The notes beneath the pieces are model-generated. The model saw only the letters and a list, made by a program, of their open reading frames with translations, did not search any database and had not been told where the DNA came from. From assembly GCF_044465595.1 (NCBI RefSeq), contig NZ_JBITLV010000003.1, forward strand, positions 434,001 to 498,000: 64,000 nt of DNA. The letters are read 5' to 3'. The stretch comes from Spongisporangium articulatum (lineage in GTDB: Bacteria > Actinomycetota > Actinomycetes > Actinomycetales > Kineosporiaceae). Numbering within the stretch: position 1 is the first letter of the stretch; every line of letters starts with the position of its first letter. The position numbers were made by a program, and so were the translations under genes. Positions 17,721-25,972 of the stretch are shown here, one piece after another.

Positions 17721-18806
17721 TCAGAGGTGCCGGTCGGCCGCCCCGAGGATGAAGCGGGTCAGGTCGAGCCGGGCGGCGACGGTCGCCGGGTCGGCGCGCT
17801 CGAGGGCCTCGTAGGGCAGGGCCGTGAACCCCGAGCGCAGAAGGAGGGTGGCCGCGTAGGCCAGCGGGACGTCGTCCGCCCCGGGTTCGAGCCCCTCGGC
17901 CTCCAGCCCGCGCGCGTAGGCCTCGAGGACCACCTGCTCCACCTGCGGCAGGCGGGCGGCGGGCAACAGCCCGGCGTGGGCGAGCCCGACGACGAGCTGA
18001 GACAGGTCGCTGCCCAGCGGGGCCGGGGTCTGGAAGCTGACGTCGATCATCACGAACTCGGCCGAGCCGTCGGCCGGGACGAGCAGGTTCTGCGGGCTCG
18101 CATCGCCGTGCGGCATGCCGTGCCGCAACGGCCGGAGCCGGGCCAGCACCTCGTCGACGTGCGGAGCCCAGGCCTGCAGGCCGGACCGGACGTCGCCCCC
18201 CGCGACCAGCGCCGGGTGCGCCCACAGCGCGTCGTCGGCCAGCGGGGCCAACCCCTGGCCGCGCAATGCGTGCGTGACCCACATCCGCATCCCGTAGTCG
18301 GGCTCGTGCTCGCAGGCGGCCAGCACCTCGGGGTCGGCCATCCGTGCGTTGTGCACCGCCAGCAGATAGGCGGCCCGGTCGAAACGCTCGTCATCCCACG
18401 GCGACTCGTCGACGGCGACATCTTCCGCCCAGACCGCGAGCCGGTCGTCGGGGAGCTCGACGAGCCGGTGCAGCTCGGGCACCCGCAGGCCGGCGGGCAG
18501 CCGGTCGACGAAGGCCGGGCGCCACATGTCGACCTCCTCCCGCCAGGGGAAGAACTCGAGGAACGACTCCCGCACCGGCGGCGGCATGAACTGCAGTGCC
18601 GGCCAGTGCCGCAGGTGCTGCAGCACCTTCACGAAGGCCCGCCACTCTCCCTCCGCCCCCGCGGCGGCCACCCGGAACAGGCCGCCCGTCGCCGGTGAGC
18701 CGAACGTGTAGGGCACCGGGTCGACCGTGACGGATCGCGGGTCGAGCGGGCGACCGGCGATCTCGTCGAGGCCCAGGCCGCCGAGCAGGTCCGTGAGTCC
18801 GTCCAT
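17721..18806 (-). CDS. Aminoglycoside phosphotransferase-fold kinase
   Basis: Soluble APH/ChoK-like kinase of 361 residues. The ATP lysine is in WRAFVKVLQHLRHWP, the catalytic loop is MPHGDASPQNLL (HGDxxxxN), and the metal-binding aspartate is in VMIDVSF. It lacks similarity I recognise to a specific resistance enzyme. It is divergent from a MarR gene, whose two operator-like boxes lie in the 58-base spacer. The spacer suggests MarR-controlled expression, perhaps for detoxification of a small hydroxylated compound. Substrate unknown. Confidence 0.78.
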   Translation of the reverse strand: MDGLTDLLGGLGLDEIAGRPLDPRSVTVDPVPYTFGSPATGGLFRVAAAGAEGEWRAFVKVLQHLRHWPALQFMPPPVRESFLEFFPWREEVDMWRPAFVDRLPAGLRVPELHRLVELPDDRLAVWAEDVAVDESPWDDERFDRAAYLLAVHNARMADPEVLAACEHEPDYGMRMWVTHALRGQGLAPLADDALWAHPALVAGGDVRSGLQAWAPHVDEVLARLRPLRHGMPHGDASPQNLLVPADGSAEFVMIDVSFQTPAPLGSDLSQLVVGLAHAGLLPAARLPQVEQVVLEAYARGLEAEGLEPGADDVPLAYAATLLLRSGFTALPYEALERADPATVAARLDLTRFILGAADRHL

Positions 18807-18827
18807 GACGCCACCCCGAATGATAGA

Positions 18828-18864
18828 AAGGTAACCTTGCTAAGAAGGAAAGTAAGGTAACTTT
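18828..18864. promoter_or_regulatory. Two MarR-type boxes between the kinase and marR genes
   Basis: AAGGTAACCTT (18828-18838, perfect 5-1-5 dyad) and AAGGTAACTTT (18854-18864) lie 26 bases centre to centre. The second directly abuts the MarR ATG, so it would occlude the ribosome or polymerase at a leaderless start. They are the only such pair in the divergent spacer. Confidence 0.6.
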
Positions 18865-19299
18865 ATGACTGACGTCAACCGGCCCGAGCCCCACGTCTTC
18901 GAGCTGTTCGACCGGGCGATGCGCGTACTGCGCGCCGACCTCGACGAGCTGATGCCCGACTTCGGCCGGAAGCTGCGGACCTCGCACCTGCGCCTGCTCT
19001 CCTACATCCCCGAGACCGGCATCCGGGTCGGCGACCTGGCCACCGAGGCGGGCATGACCGCGCAGGCCGTCGGCGAGTTCGCCCGCGACCTACGGGCGGT
19101 GGGTCTGGTCGAGTTGGCGCCCGACCCCACCGACCGGCGCGCCCGGCTGGTCACCCTCACCGGCGAAGGGCGTGAGGTGGTGACCGCGACGACGGCGGCG
19201 ATCGCCGCGATGGAGGCTCGCCGCCGCGCCGACCTCGGCGAGAAGACCTGGGCGGCGCTGCGTTCCGCGCTCAGTCAGCTCGGCGCAGCACGGGGGTGA
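18865..19299 (+). CDS. MarR family transcriptional regulator
   Basis: Dimeric winged-helix repressor of 144 residues. It has TGIRVGDLATEAGMTAQAVGEFARDL as recognition helices and LAPDPTDRRARLVTLTGEGRE as the wing, the standard MarR pattern. It is divergent from the APH-fold kinase and preceded at once by a dyad. Its last 29 bases overlap the convergent acyl-CoA synthetase gene. Ligand unknown. Confidence 0.9.
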   Translation: MTDVNRPEPHVFELFDRAMRVLRADLDELMPDFGRKLRTSHLRLLSYIPETGIRVGDLATEAGMTAQAVGEFARDLRAVGLVELAPDPTDRRARLVTLTGEGREVVTATTAAIAAMEARRRADLGEKTWAALRSALSQLGAARG

Positions 19300-21190
19300 G
19301 GGCATCGAGGACGGCCGGGTCCTCGATGGTGCTCGGCACCGGCGGCGTCTGGCCGTCGGCGATCTGGCGCATGGTCTTGCGCAGGATCTTGCCCGACCGG
19401 GTCTTGGGCAGGGCCGCGACGACGTCGACCTCGCGCAGGGCCGCGACCGCACCGATCTCGGCCCGGACGGCGGCCACCAGCTCGGCCTGCAGGGTCTCCG
19501 GGTCGGTGGTCACCCCGGCCTTGAGGACGACGAAACCGCGCGGCAGCTGTCCCTTCAGGGCGTCGGCCACCCCGACCACCGCACACTCGGCGACCGCGGG
19601 GTGGGCCGCGAGCACGGCCTCCATCGAACCCGTCGAGAGCCGGTGCCCCGCCACGTTGATCACGTCGTCGGTGCGGCCCATCACGAAGACGTAGCCTTCC
19701 TCGTCGACGTAACCCCCGTCGCCGGAGAGGTACCAGCCCGGGAACGTCGACAGGTACGACGCGACGAAGCGGTCGTCGTCCTGCCAGAGCGTGGTCAGGG
19801 TGCCGGGCGGCAGCGGCAGTCGCACGCAGATCGCCCCCTCGGTCCCGGCCGGGACCTCGACGCCGTCGCCGTCCAGGACCCGAACGTCGTAGCCGGCGCT
19901 GGGCACGGACGGCGAACCCGGCTTGAGCGCGAACCCCTCCCCCGGCTCGGCCGAGCCCCGCGGGAAGGCGCAGATGGGCCAGCCGGTCTCGGTCTGCCAC
20001 CAGTTGTCGACCACCGGGACGCCCAGGGTCCCCGTGGCCCAGGCGTAGGTGTCCGGGTCGAGCCGCTCACCGGCCAGGAACAACGTGCGCAGGCTCGAAA
20101 CATCGTGCCCGGCGAGGAGTTCCGCCTGCGGGTCGGCCTTGCGGATGGCCCGGAACGCGGTCGGCGCGGTGAACAGGGCCGTGGCCTGGTGCTCGGCGAC
20201 CACCCGCCAGAACGCGCCCGCGTCGGGCGTGCCCACCGGCTTGCCCTCGTAGAGCACGGTCGTCGCCCCGGCCAGCAGCGGGCCGTAGACGATGTACGAG
20301 TGCCCGACGACCCAGCCGACGTCGCTGGCGGTGAACATGACCTCGCCGGGCCGGACGCCGTAGATCGCGTCCATCGTCCAGCGCAGGGCGACCGCGTGAC
20401 CGCCGTTGTCCCGCACGATGCCCTTCGGACGGCCCGTCGTCCCGGACGTGTAGAGGATGTAGAGCGGGTCGGTCGCGGCCACCGGGACGGCGCCGGCCGG
20501 GTTGGTGACACCGGGGCGCATGAGGGTGGCCCAGTCGAGGTCGCGGTCGGTCATGGCGGCCTGCGCCTGGGGTCGCTGCACCATCAGCACGTGGTCGGGG
20601 GTGTGCTCGGCGCGCTCGATCGCGGCGTCCAGCAGCGGCTTGTACTCGACGACGCGGGTCGGCTCGATGCCGCAGCTGGCCGACACGATCACCTTCGGCT
20701 TCGCGTCGTCGATGCGCACCGCGAGCTCACCGGGCGCGAACCCGCCGAACACGACGCTGTGCACCGCCCCGAGCCGGGCGCACGCGAGCATGCTGACCAC
20801 GGCCTCGGGGATCATCGGCAGGTAGAGCAGCACCCGGTCGCCCTGGCCGACGCCCAGGTCGCGCAGCACCCCGGCGCACCGGGCCACCAGGTCGAGCAGC
20901 TCGGCGTACGTGAAGGTCTTCTTCGTGCCCGTGACGGGCGAGTCGTAGATCAGCGCGGCCTGGTCGGCCCGACCCTCGACGACGTGCCGGTCCAGCGCGT
21001 TGAAGCACGTGTTCAGCACGCCGTCGGGGAACCAGCGGTAGAACGGCGGGTTGCTGTCGTCGAGCACCCGGGTCGGGCGCCGGATCCAGCTGATCGCCTC
21101 GGCGGCCTCGGCCCAGAACCCCTCCGGGTCCTCGATGCTGCGGCGGTGCAGCTCGTCGTAGCGCGCTCGACCGTCCGACTGCGTCGTCAT
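19271..21190 (-). CDS. prpE: Acyl-CoA synthetase, propionyl-CoA synthetase-like (AMP-forming)
   Basis: Converts a short-chain acid, ATP and CoA to acyl-CoA, AMP and pyrophosphate. The protein has 639 residues. Diagnostic motifs are NTCFNALDRHV near the N-terminus (PrpE/ACS subgroup), YTSGTTGRPKGIVRDNGG, WWQTETGWP, YLSGDGGYVDEEGYVFVMGR and the acetylatable lysine in PKTRSGKILRKTMR. The ATG at 21190 gives the family length; another ATG lies 9 bases upstream. It stands as a single gene, divergent from a PPOX-fold gene. Propionate is more likely than acetate as substrate, but this is not certain. Confidence 0.88.
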   Translation of the reverse strand: MTTQSDGRARYDELHRRSIEDPEGFWAEAAEAISWIRRPTRVLDDSNPPFYRWFPDGVLNTCFNALDRHVVEGRADQAALIYDSPVTGTKKTFTYAELLDLVARCAGVLRDLGVGQGDRVLLYLPMIPEAVVSMLACARLGAVHSVVFGGFAPGELAVRIDDAKPKVIVSASCGIEPTRVVEYKPLLDAAIERAEHTPDHVLMVQRPQAQAAMTDRDLDWATLMRPGVTNPAGAVPVAATDPLYILYTSGTTGRPKGIVRDNGGHAVALRWTMDAIYGVRPGEVMFTASDVGWVVGHSYIVYGPLLAGATTVLYEGKPVGTPDAGAFWRVVAEHQATALFTAPTAFRAIRKADPQAELLAGHDVSSLRTLFLAGERLDPDTYAWATGTLGVPVVDNWWQTETGWPICAFPRGSAEPGEGFALKPGSPSVPSAGYDVRVLDGDGVEVPAGTEGAICVRLPLPPGTLTTLWQDDDRFVASYLSTFPGWYLSGDGGYVDEEGYVFVMGRTDDVINVAGHRLSTGSMEAVLAAHPAVAECAVVGVADALKGQLPRGFVVLKAGVTTDPETLQAELVAAVRAEIGAVAALREVDVVAALPKTRSGKILRKTMRQIADGQTPPVPSTIEDPAVLDALTPVLRRAD

Positions 21191-21262
21191 GCGAACCATC
21201 GTGACAGCCCGTACCGGGGCGTGCCCACAGGACCTTCGACCCTTTATGACAGGCTGCGGGAC

Positions 21263-21661
21263 ATGTCGTTCGACCCCGCCGGGCTGCCCGCCGGCGTCCA
21301 GGAGTTCCTGCGCGAGCGCCACCTGGCGACCCTGACGACCCTGCGCCCCGACGGGTCGCCGCACGTCGTCGCCGTGGGCTTCACCTGGGACGACGAGGCG
21401 CGCGTGGCCCGGGTGATCACCCACGGGGCGAGCCGCAAGGCCCGTAACGCCGCCGCCGGCGGTCGCGCCGTGGTCTGCCAGGTCGACGGGCGGCGCTGGC
21501 TCGCGCTGGAGGGCCCGGTGTCGGTGCTGACCGACGCCGACTCGGTGGCCGACGCCGAGGCCCGCTACGCCGTGCGCTACCGGCCGCCGCGGGAGAACCC
21601 CGAGCGGGTCGTCGTCCGGATCGACGTCGACCGGGCGCTCGGGTCGTTCCCCCAGCCCTGA
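21263..21661 (+). CDS. PPOX-class F420-dependent oxidoreductase-like protein
   Basis: Split-barrel flavin/F420-binding protein of 132 residues, with LATLTTLRPDGSPHVVAVGFTW, ITHGASRKARNAAAGGRAVVCQVDG and LALEGPVSVL. These match actinobacterial TIGR03618-type F420-binding proteins. It probably reduces an unidentified small molecule with F420H2. It is divergent from prpE and followed 81 bases later by an aldo/keto reductase gene on the same strand. Confidence 0.85.
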   Translation: MSFDPAGLPAGVQEFLRERHLATLTTLRPDGSPHVVAVGFTWDDEARVARVITHGASRKARNAAAGGRAVVCQVDGRRWLALEGPVSVLTDADSVADAEARYAVRYRPPRENPERVVVRIDVDRALGSFPQP

Positions 21662-21742
21662 GGGACGCCGGCGCGTCTGGAGTGGACCGAACGCCGACGG
21701 GTGACGATGCTGACCCGGTCACGCAACCGAACAGAGGTCGAC

Positions 21743-22723
21743 ATGGAACAGCGCACTCTGGGCCGCACGCAGCGCCCCGTCTCCGTGGTGGGTCTCGGCA
21801 CCTGGCAGCTCGGCGCCGACTGGGGTGAGGTGCGCGAGGAGGACGCGCTCGCGGTCCTCGAGGCCGCCTACGACGCGGGCGTCCGGTTCTTCGACACGGC
21901 GGACGTCTACGGCGACGGCCGCAGCGAGGAGCTGGTCGGCCGGTTCCTGGCGAACGGACGCCCGGACGTGCTGGTCGCCACCAAGGCGGGTCGCCGGCTG
22001 CCGCAGCAACCCGAGAACTACACGCTGGACAACCTCCGGGCCTGGACCGACCGCTCCCGGGAGAAGCTGGGCGTCGACACCCTTGACCTGGTGCAACTGC
22101 ACTGCCCGCCCACCGCCGTCTTCACCGACGACGCGGTCTACGCCGCCCTGGACACCCTGGTGGACGAGAAGCGCGTCGCGCACTACGGGTTCAGCGTGGA
22201 GACCCGCGCCGAGGCGCTCGCGGCCATCGCCCGACCGCACGTGGCGAGCATCCAGATCATCCTCAACATGTTCCGGACGAACCCGCTGCTGGACGTGCTC
22301 CCGGCCGCGCGGGAGGCCGGCGTCGGCATCATCGCGCGGGTCCCGCTGGCGAGCGGCCTCCTGTCCGGCCGCTACGACGCGGACACCCGGTTCCCGGCCG
22401 ACGACCACCGCACCTACAACCGCGACGGTTCGGCCTTCGACGTCGGCGAGACGTTCTCCGGCATCGACTTCCACGCCGGCCTCGAGGCGGTCGCGCGGCT
22501 GCGCCCGCACGTGCCCGCCGGCGCCACGATGGCTCAGTTCGCACTGCGCTGGATCATCGATCAGCCCGGGGTCACCACGGTCATCCCCGGAGCCCGCAAT
22601 CCGGAGCAGGCGCGCGCCAATGCGGCGGCCGCCGATCTGGAGCCACTGGACGACGAGACGCGCTCCGTAGTGCAGCACGTCTACGACGAGCTGATCGCCC
22701 CGCAGATCGGCGACCGGTGGTGA
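21743..22723 (+). CDS. Aldo/keto reductase
   Basis: NADPH-dependent carbonyl reductase of 326 residues with a (beta/alpha)8 barrel. The catalytic tetrad is visible: the aspartate and tyrosine in RFFDTADVYGDGRSEE, the lysine in VATKAG, and the histidine in LVQLHCPP. The C-terminal cofactor region is TVIPGARNPEQARAN. The ATG at 21743 was chosen for the AGAGG just upstream and because earlier in-frame residues do not fit the family. Substrate is not predictable. Confidence 0.93.
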   Translation: MEQRTLGRTQRPVSVVGLGTWQLGADWGEVREEDALAVLEAAYDAGVRFFDTADVYGDGRSEELVGRFLANGRPDVLVATKAGRRLPQQPENYTLDNLRAWTDRSREKLGVDTLDLVQLHCPPTAVFTDDAVYAALDTLVDEKRVAHYGFSVETRAEALAAIARPHVASIQIILNMFRTNPLLDVLPAAREAGVGIIARVPLASGLLSGRYDADTRFPADDHRTYNRDGSAFDVGETFSGIDFHAGLEAVARLRPHVPAGATMAQFALRWIIDQPGVTTVIPGARNPEQARANAAAADLEPLDDETRSVVQHVYDELIAPQIGDRW

Positions 22724-22730
22724 ACCGGCC

Positions 22731-23156
22731 TCAGGGCTGCCACCAGGAACACGCCACCTCGGTCATGTCACCGAAGTGCTCGGGCAGGTCGAGCCGTAGC
22801 CGCGCTCGCGACTCGTGGGCCGGCAGCAGCCGGAAGGCGACCATCGCCCCGGCGATCTCGGTGACGTCGGGCCCCACCTCCTCGCTGTCGGCCCGCAGCA
22901 TGGCCTCGGCCAGCCGGCCCATCCCCCGCATCAGGTGCACCGACGCGTGGGCCCAGTCGAGGCCGCCGGGCGGTTCGAAGTCGTCGGGCGGCTGGATGAG
23001 CAGCTCGGGCAGCCCGACGTACTCCAGGCCGAGCGTGTAAGCCGCCGCCATCCGGCCCCTTTCGGGGTCGAGGGCCAGTTTCACCTCGAACGGGTCGGTG
23101 CCCTCCGGGCCGAAACCCGACGGGTCGTCGTCCTCCAGGAACATGTCGTAGAACAT
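22731..23156 (-). CDS. Hypothetical acidic protein
   Basis: Soluble protein of about 141 residues. It starts MFYDMFLEDDDPSG and contains DWAHASVHLMRGMGRLAEAM and a tryptophan-rich end, ACSWWQP. No domain is recognised. A GTG at 23174 would add six residues (MRDDLG). It is convergent with the aldo/keto reductase and preceded by two TCCACAGG boxes. Codon use fits a real gene. Confidence 0.6.
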   Translation of the reverse strand: MFYDMFLEDDDPSGFGPEGTDPFEVKLALDPERGRMAAAYTLGLEYVGLPELLIQPPDDFEPPGGLDWAHASVHLMRGMGRLAEAMLRADSEEVGPDVTEIAGAMVAFRLLPAHESRARLRLDLPEHFGDMTEVACSWWQP

Positions 23157-23254
23157 GCCTAGATCGTCGCGCACGGCGCGGGCTACCCTCGGAAGTTGTC
23201 CACAGGTAAGGCTTTTCCACAGGGCAGGTCGGCCGGCCGATCAACCGGGCCGGC

Positions 23255-24760
23255 CTACCCGAGGGTGTTGCCGGCCTTCCCGCCGATCCGGAAGTGCGTG
23301 GTGTACCCCGTGTACTCCAGGTGCGTCACCAACCCCTGGCTCGCGTGCTGCAGGTTGTGGCAGTGGTCGGCCCAGACCCCCGGGTTGTCGGCGACGAAGG
23401 CCACGACGTACGTGTCGCCGTCCTTCACCGGCACGGTGTCGGTCCACCACGGTGACCCCGTCGAGGGTCTCCCGTTGTGACTCAGCACCAGCACGTGGTG
23501 CCCGTGCAGGTGCATCGGGTGCGCCTGACCGCTGGAGTTGGTGATGCGCATGCGCACGACGTCGCCGAGCGAGACCTGGAACATCGGCACGTCGGGGAAC
23601 AGGTGGCCGTTGATGCTCCACCACAGGCCCGGCTTCCCGTCGACGAAGCCGGGCCGCCGCCCGATGCGGTAGTCGAACGTGCGGTCGGGCCGCTGCGGGT
23701 CGAACCCCACGTCCGCCGGGGTGCCGTAGGTGAGCAGGTCGAGGTCGTCCTTCGGGGCGGTGACCGGCGGCGCGGGCGGCCGTGCGCCGGTACCAGCGGG
23801 TGGGCTCACGAGGACGGACGTCGTCCCGCCCCCGACGCCGACCCGCACCTGCGCGCCGTCCCCCGGCATGGTGAACTCCAGGTCGGCGCGCCCACCGGCG
23901 CCGATCAGTACCGCCCTCCCGGTCACCGGGGTGGGCCCGTGCCAGTCGCGGCCGTCGAGCGCGACGAGCCGGTACGACGCCCCGGCCACCCACGTGCGCA
24001 ACGACCCATCGTCCGTGTCGATGACCCGGATGCGCACCAGGTCACCGGGTTTCGCCTGGACGGGGAACTGCCCGGGCACGCCGCCCACCGCGCGCGTGCC
24101 GCGGTAGGTGTGCACGGGCGCGGTCACGTCGACGTCGGGCGCCGGGCTCACCGGTCGTCTCGGCGTCACCACGAGACTGCCGTACAAGCCGAGCCGCACC
24201 TGCTCGTCGGCCACCTGGTGGGAGTGGTACCAGTAGGTGCCGGCCCGCTGGGGCACGAAGCGGTACACGTGTCGCTGCCCGGGCCCGACGGCATCCTGCG
24301 TGACGCCGGCGACGCCGTCCTCCGCGTTCGGCACGTCCAGGCCGTGCCAGTGCAGCGTGACCCCGCCCGGCACCGACTCGTTGAGCAACGTGATCTGCAC
24401 CAGCTCGCCCTGGCGCGCGACGATCGCCGGCCCGGGGGACGTGTGGTTCAGCGTGTATCCGGCCTTCACCACCTTGCCCGACGCCAGCGTGATGTCCTCC
24501 TGGCGGGCGGTGAGCGTGACGTTCACCGCAGGGGTCCCCGTGGGTGGGCCGGTCAGGGTCGCGACGTCGGTGCCGGCGTGCCCCGCGTGCGCTCCGTGCG
24601 TCTCGACCGGTCGACCGCCGCCGTCGACGTACCCGAGTGAGGCCATCGAGTAGGACGACGGCAACCGGCTCCCCCACCACATCCAGCCCAGCGGGACGAC
24701 GATGGCGAGGGTGACCGCGACGGCTGCGGCCAGCCGCAGCCGCGCGGCCAGGGTGCTCAC
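23255..24760 (-). CDS. Multicopper oxidase, laccase-like
   Basis: Oxidises phenols or metal ions with reduction of oxygen to water. The protein has 501 residues. An N-terminal membrane anchor or uncleaved signal (LAAAVAVTLAIVVPLGWMWW) implies extracytoplasmic location. The four copper motifs are complete: LHWHGLD, WYHSHQ, HPMHLHGHH and HCHNLQHASQGL, with Leu at the axial type-1 position, usually linked to a higher redox potential. A His-rich stretch (ETHGAHAGHAG) precedes the first cupredoxin domain. The GTG start lies 7 bases after the DUF6220-like gene, indicating an operon. Confidence 0.92.
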   Translation of the reverse strand: MSTLAARLRLAAAVAVTLAIVVPLGWMWWGSRLPSSYSMASLGYVDGGGRPVETHGAHAGHAGTDVATLTGPPTGTPAVNVTLTARQEDITLASGKVVKAGYTLNHTSPGPAIVARQGELVQITLLNESVPGGVTLHWHGLDVPNAEDGVAGVTQDAVGPGQRHVYRFVPQRAGTYWYHSHQVADEQVRLGLYGSLVVTPRRPVSPAPDVDVTAPVHTYRGTRAVGGVPGQFPVQAKPGDLVRIRVIDTDDGSLRTWVAGASYRLVALDGRDWHGPTPVTGRAVLIGAGGRADLEFTMPGDGAQVRVGVGGGTTSVLVSPPAGTGARPPAPPVTAPKDDLDLLTYGTPADVGFDPQRPDRTFDYRIGRRPGFVDGKPGLWWSINGHLFPDVPMFQVSLGDVVRMRITNSSGQAHPMHLHGHHVLVLSHNGRPSTGSPWWTDTVPVKDGDTYVVAFVADNPGVWADHCHNLQHASQGLVTHLEYTGYTTHFRIGGKAGNTLG

Positions 24761-24767
24761 CCGGGGG

Positions 24768-25208
24768 TCAGGCGGCGGGCGCGGGTTCGGCCGCGGCCGG
24801 AGTGGTGGCGCCGCCCGTCGAGACGACCCGCCCGGCGATGCCGGCGGTGGCCGCGACAGCGAAGGCGTTGAGGCCGTGAAGAAGACCGATCGCCGGGACG
24901 CTGAACGCCACGATCGCGAACACCCACTGCAGCACCGTCACCCCGAAGACGATCAGCGCCCAGCGGACCGCGCCCGGGACCTTCGTGAAGAACGAGAAGA
25001 TGAGCAGCAGGATGACCAGGACCGACAGGACCATGGCACCGATGCCATGCAAGCTGAGGCCCACGAGGTCCTCAGCGGTGGACTTGTCGATCGACCCGTC
25101 GTCCTCGACGGTCTTGGCCAGGTCGAAGACGCCGAAGGCGATCACGGCGGCCTGGAACAGCACGAGCAGCGCGATGGCGCGCGAGGTGAAGACGTAGGCG
25201 GTGCGCAT
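24768..25208 (-). CDS. Four-helix membrane protein, DUF6220-like
   Basis: Integral membrane protein of 146 residues with four TM segments and an Ala/Pro-rich tail. The pattern TSRAIALLVLFQAAVIAFGVFD, LHGIGAM and LLHGLNAF resembles the small DUF6220 family. GGAGGGG just upstream of the ATG is a strong ribosome site. It is the first gene of a two-gene operon with the multicopper oxidase, so it may assist that enzyme in the membrane; function is unknown. Confidence 0.72.
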   Translation of the reverse strand: MRTAYVFTSRAIALLVLFQAAVIAFGVFDLAKTVEDDGSIDKSTAEDLVGLSLHGIGAMVLSVLVILLLIFSFFTKVPGAVRWALIVFGVTVLQWVFAIVAFSVPAIGLLHGLNAFAVAATAGIAGRVVSTGGATTPAAAEPAPAA

Positions 25209-25270
25209 GACCCCTCCAGAAGTCCGGATGACGCTCAGGACTCTAGGGGGTGGGCGTTCGTCCCCGGCAG

Positions 25271-25304
25271 GGGGCTATCCCTACCGTGTCTCGGGGTTTT
25301 CCCC
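25271..25304. promoter_or_regulatory. Tandem GGGG-N4-CCC(C/T) palindromes upstream of the oxidase operon
   Basis: GGGGTTTTCCCC (25293-25304) and GGGGCTATCCCT (25271-25282) are about two helical turns apart. They lie 63-96 bases upstream of the DUF6220-like ATG on the minus strand, with a -10-like TAGAGT at 25240-25245. The shape resembles NarL/DosR-type response-regulator sites and could activate the oxidase operon. Confidence 0.4.
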
Positions 25305-25314
25305 CATGTTCTGC

Positions 25315-25872
25315 TCAGACGGTCTGGACGACGAGCAGCTCGACCACGCGGTCGAGGAAGGCGTCGACCGAGGCCTCGCGGTAGCCGCGCGACCCGCGGC
25401 GGCTCTTGAAGACGGCCAGGCGCACGGCGTCCGGCGGGAGCGGCTGCCCCATGCTGAACGCCTCCTCGATGCGGCGGCACAGGTTGTCGACCGCGTCAAC
25501 GTCGTAGGTGAGCTCCATGCCGCTGCCGCGTGGGAACCGCTCGCCGTCGGGACGGGCCAGCTGCGCGCGCAGCGACGCCTCCTGCGTGCGCAGCTGCGTC
25601 TGCCAGGCGGCGGACCCGCTGCGCTCCTCACCGCGCTGCTTTTCACGGCGGGCGAACGCGTCCTCGATGCGGTCGAGGGCGGCGTCCACCGCGTCGACGT
25701 CGTAGCCGCCGCGGACCAGGTCGAACCCGACCGTCCGGACGTGCCAGGAGGTCATGGCGGGGCCCCGGCCGTTCTCCTCGTACGCGACGCGGGCCCGGCC
25801 GAGGAAGGACTCGACCTGCTCCACGTCGTAACCCTTGGCGAACCGGCTGGCCCGAGGGAAGGTGTCGCTCAC
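25315..25872 (-). CDS. DivIVA-domain repeat protein
   Basis: Soluble protein of about 185 residues made of four DivIVA-type units. They are FPRASRFAKGYDVEQVESFLGRA; VGFDLVRGGYDVDAVDAALDRI; MELTYDVDAVDNLCRRIEEAF; and FKSRRGSRGYREASVDAFLDRV. Each carries the GY-x-x-x-x-VD-x-F/L-L pattern that in DivIVA/Wag31 starts membrane-curvature binding. No long coiled coil follows, unlike true DivIVA. GTG at 25872 gives VSDTFPRASRF; another GTG lies 15 bases upstream. It may act in polar growth or septation. Confidence 0.8.
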   Translation of the reverse strand: MSDTFPRASRFAKGYDVEQVESFLGRARVAYEENGRGPAMTSWHVRTVGFDLVRGGYDVDAVDAALDRIEDAFARREKQRGEERSGSAAWQTQLRTQEASLRAQLARPDGERFPRGSGMELTYDVDAVDNLCRRIEEAFSMGQPLPPDAVRLAVFKSRRGSRGYREASVDAFLDRVVELLVVQTV

Positions 25873-25972
25873 GGGGTCATTCTGCACGACATCCCGACCC
25901 CGCGGGGATGAAGACTCTGTGACGCGTGCCAGATCGTGATTGACCGGTCACCAATCGTCCCACTGATCCCGA

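Noticed and set aside
23192..23223. Replication origin suggested by TTGTCCACA boxes
   Set aside because: Only one or two boxes, no dnaA or dnaN nearby and no AT-rich unwinding region, so it is not an origin.
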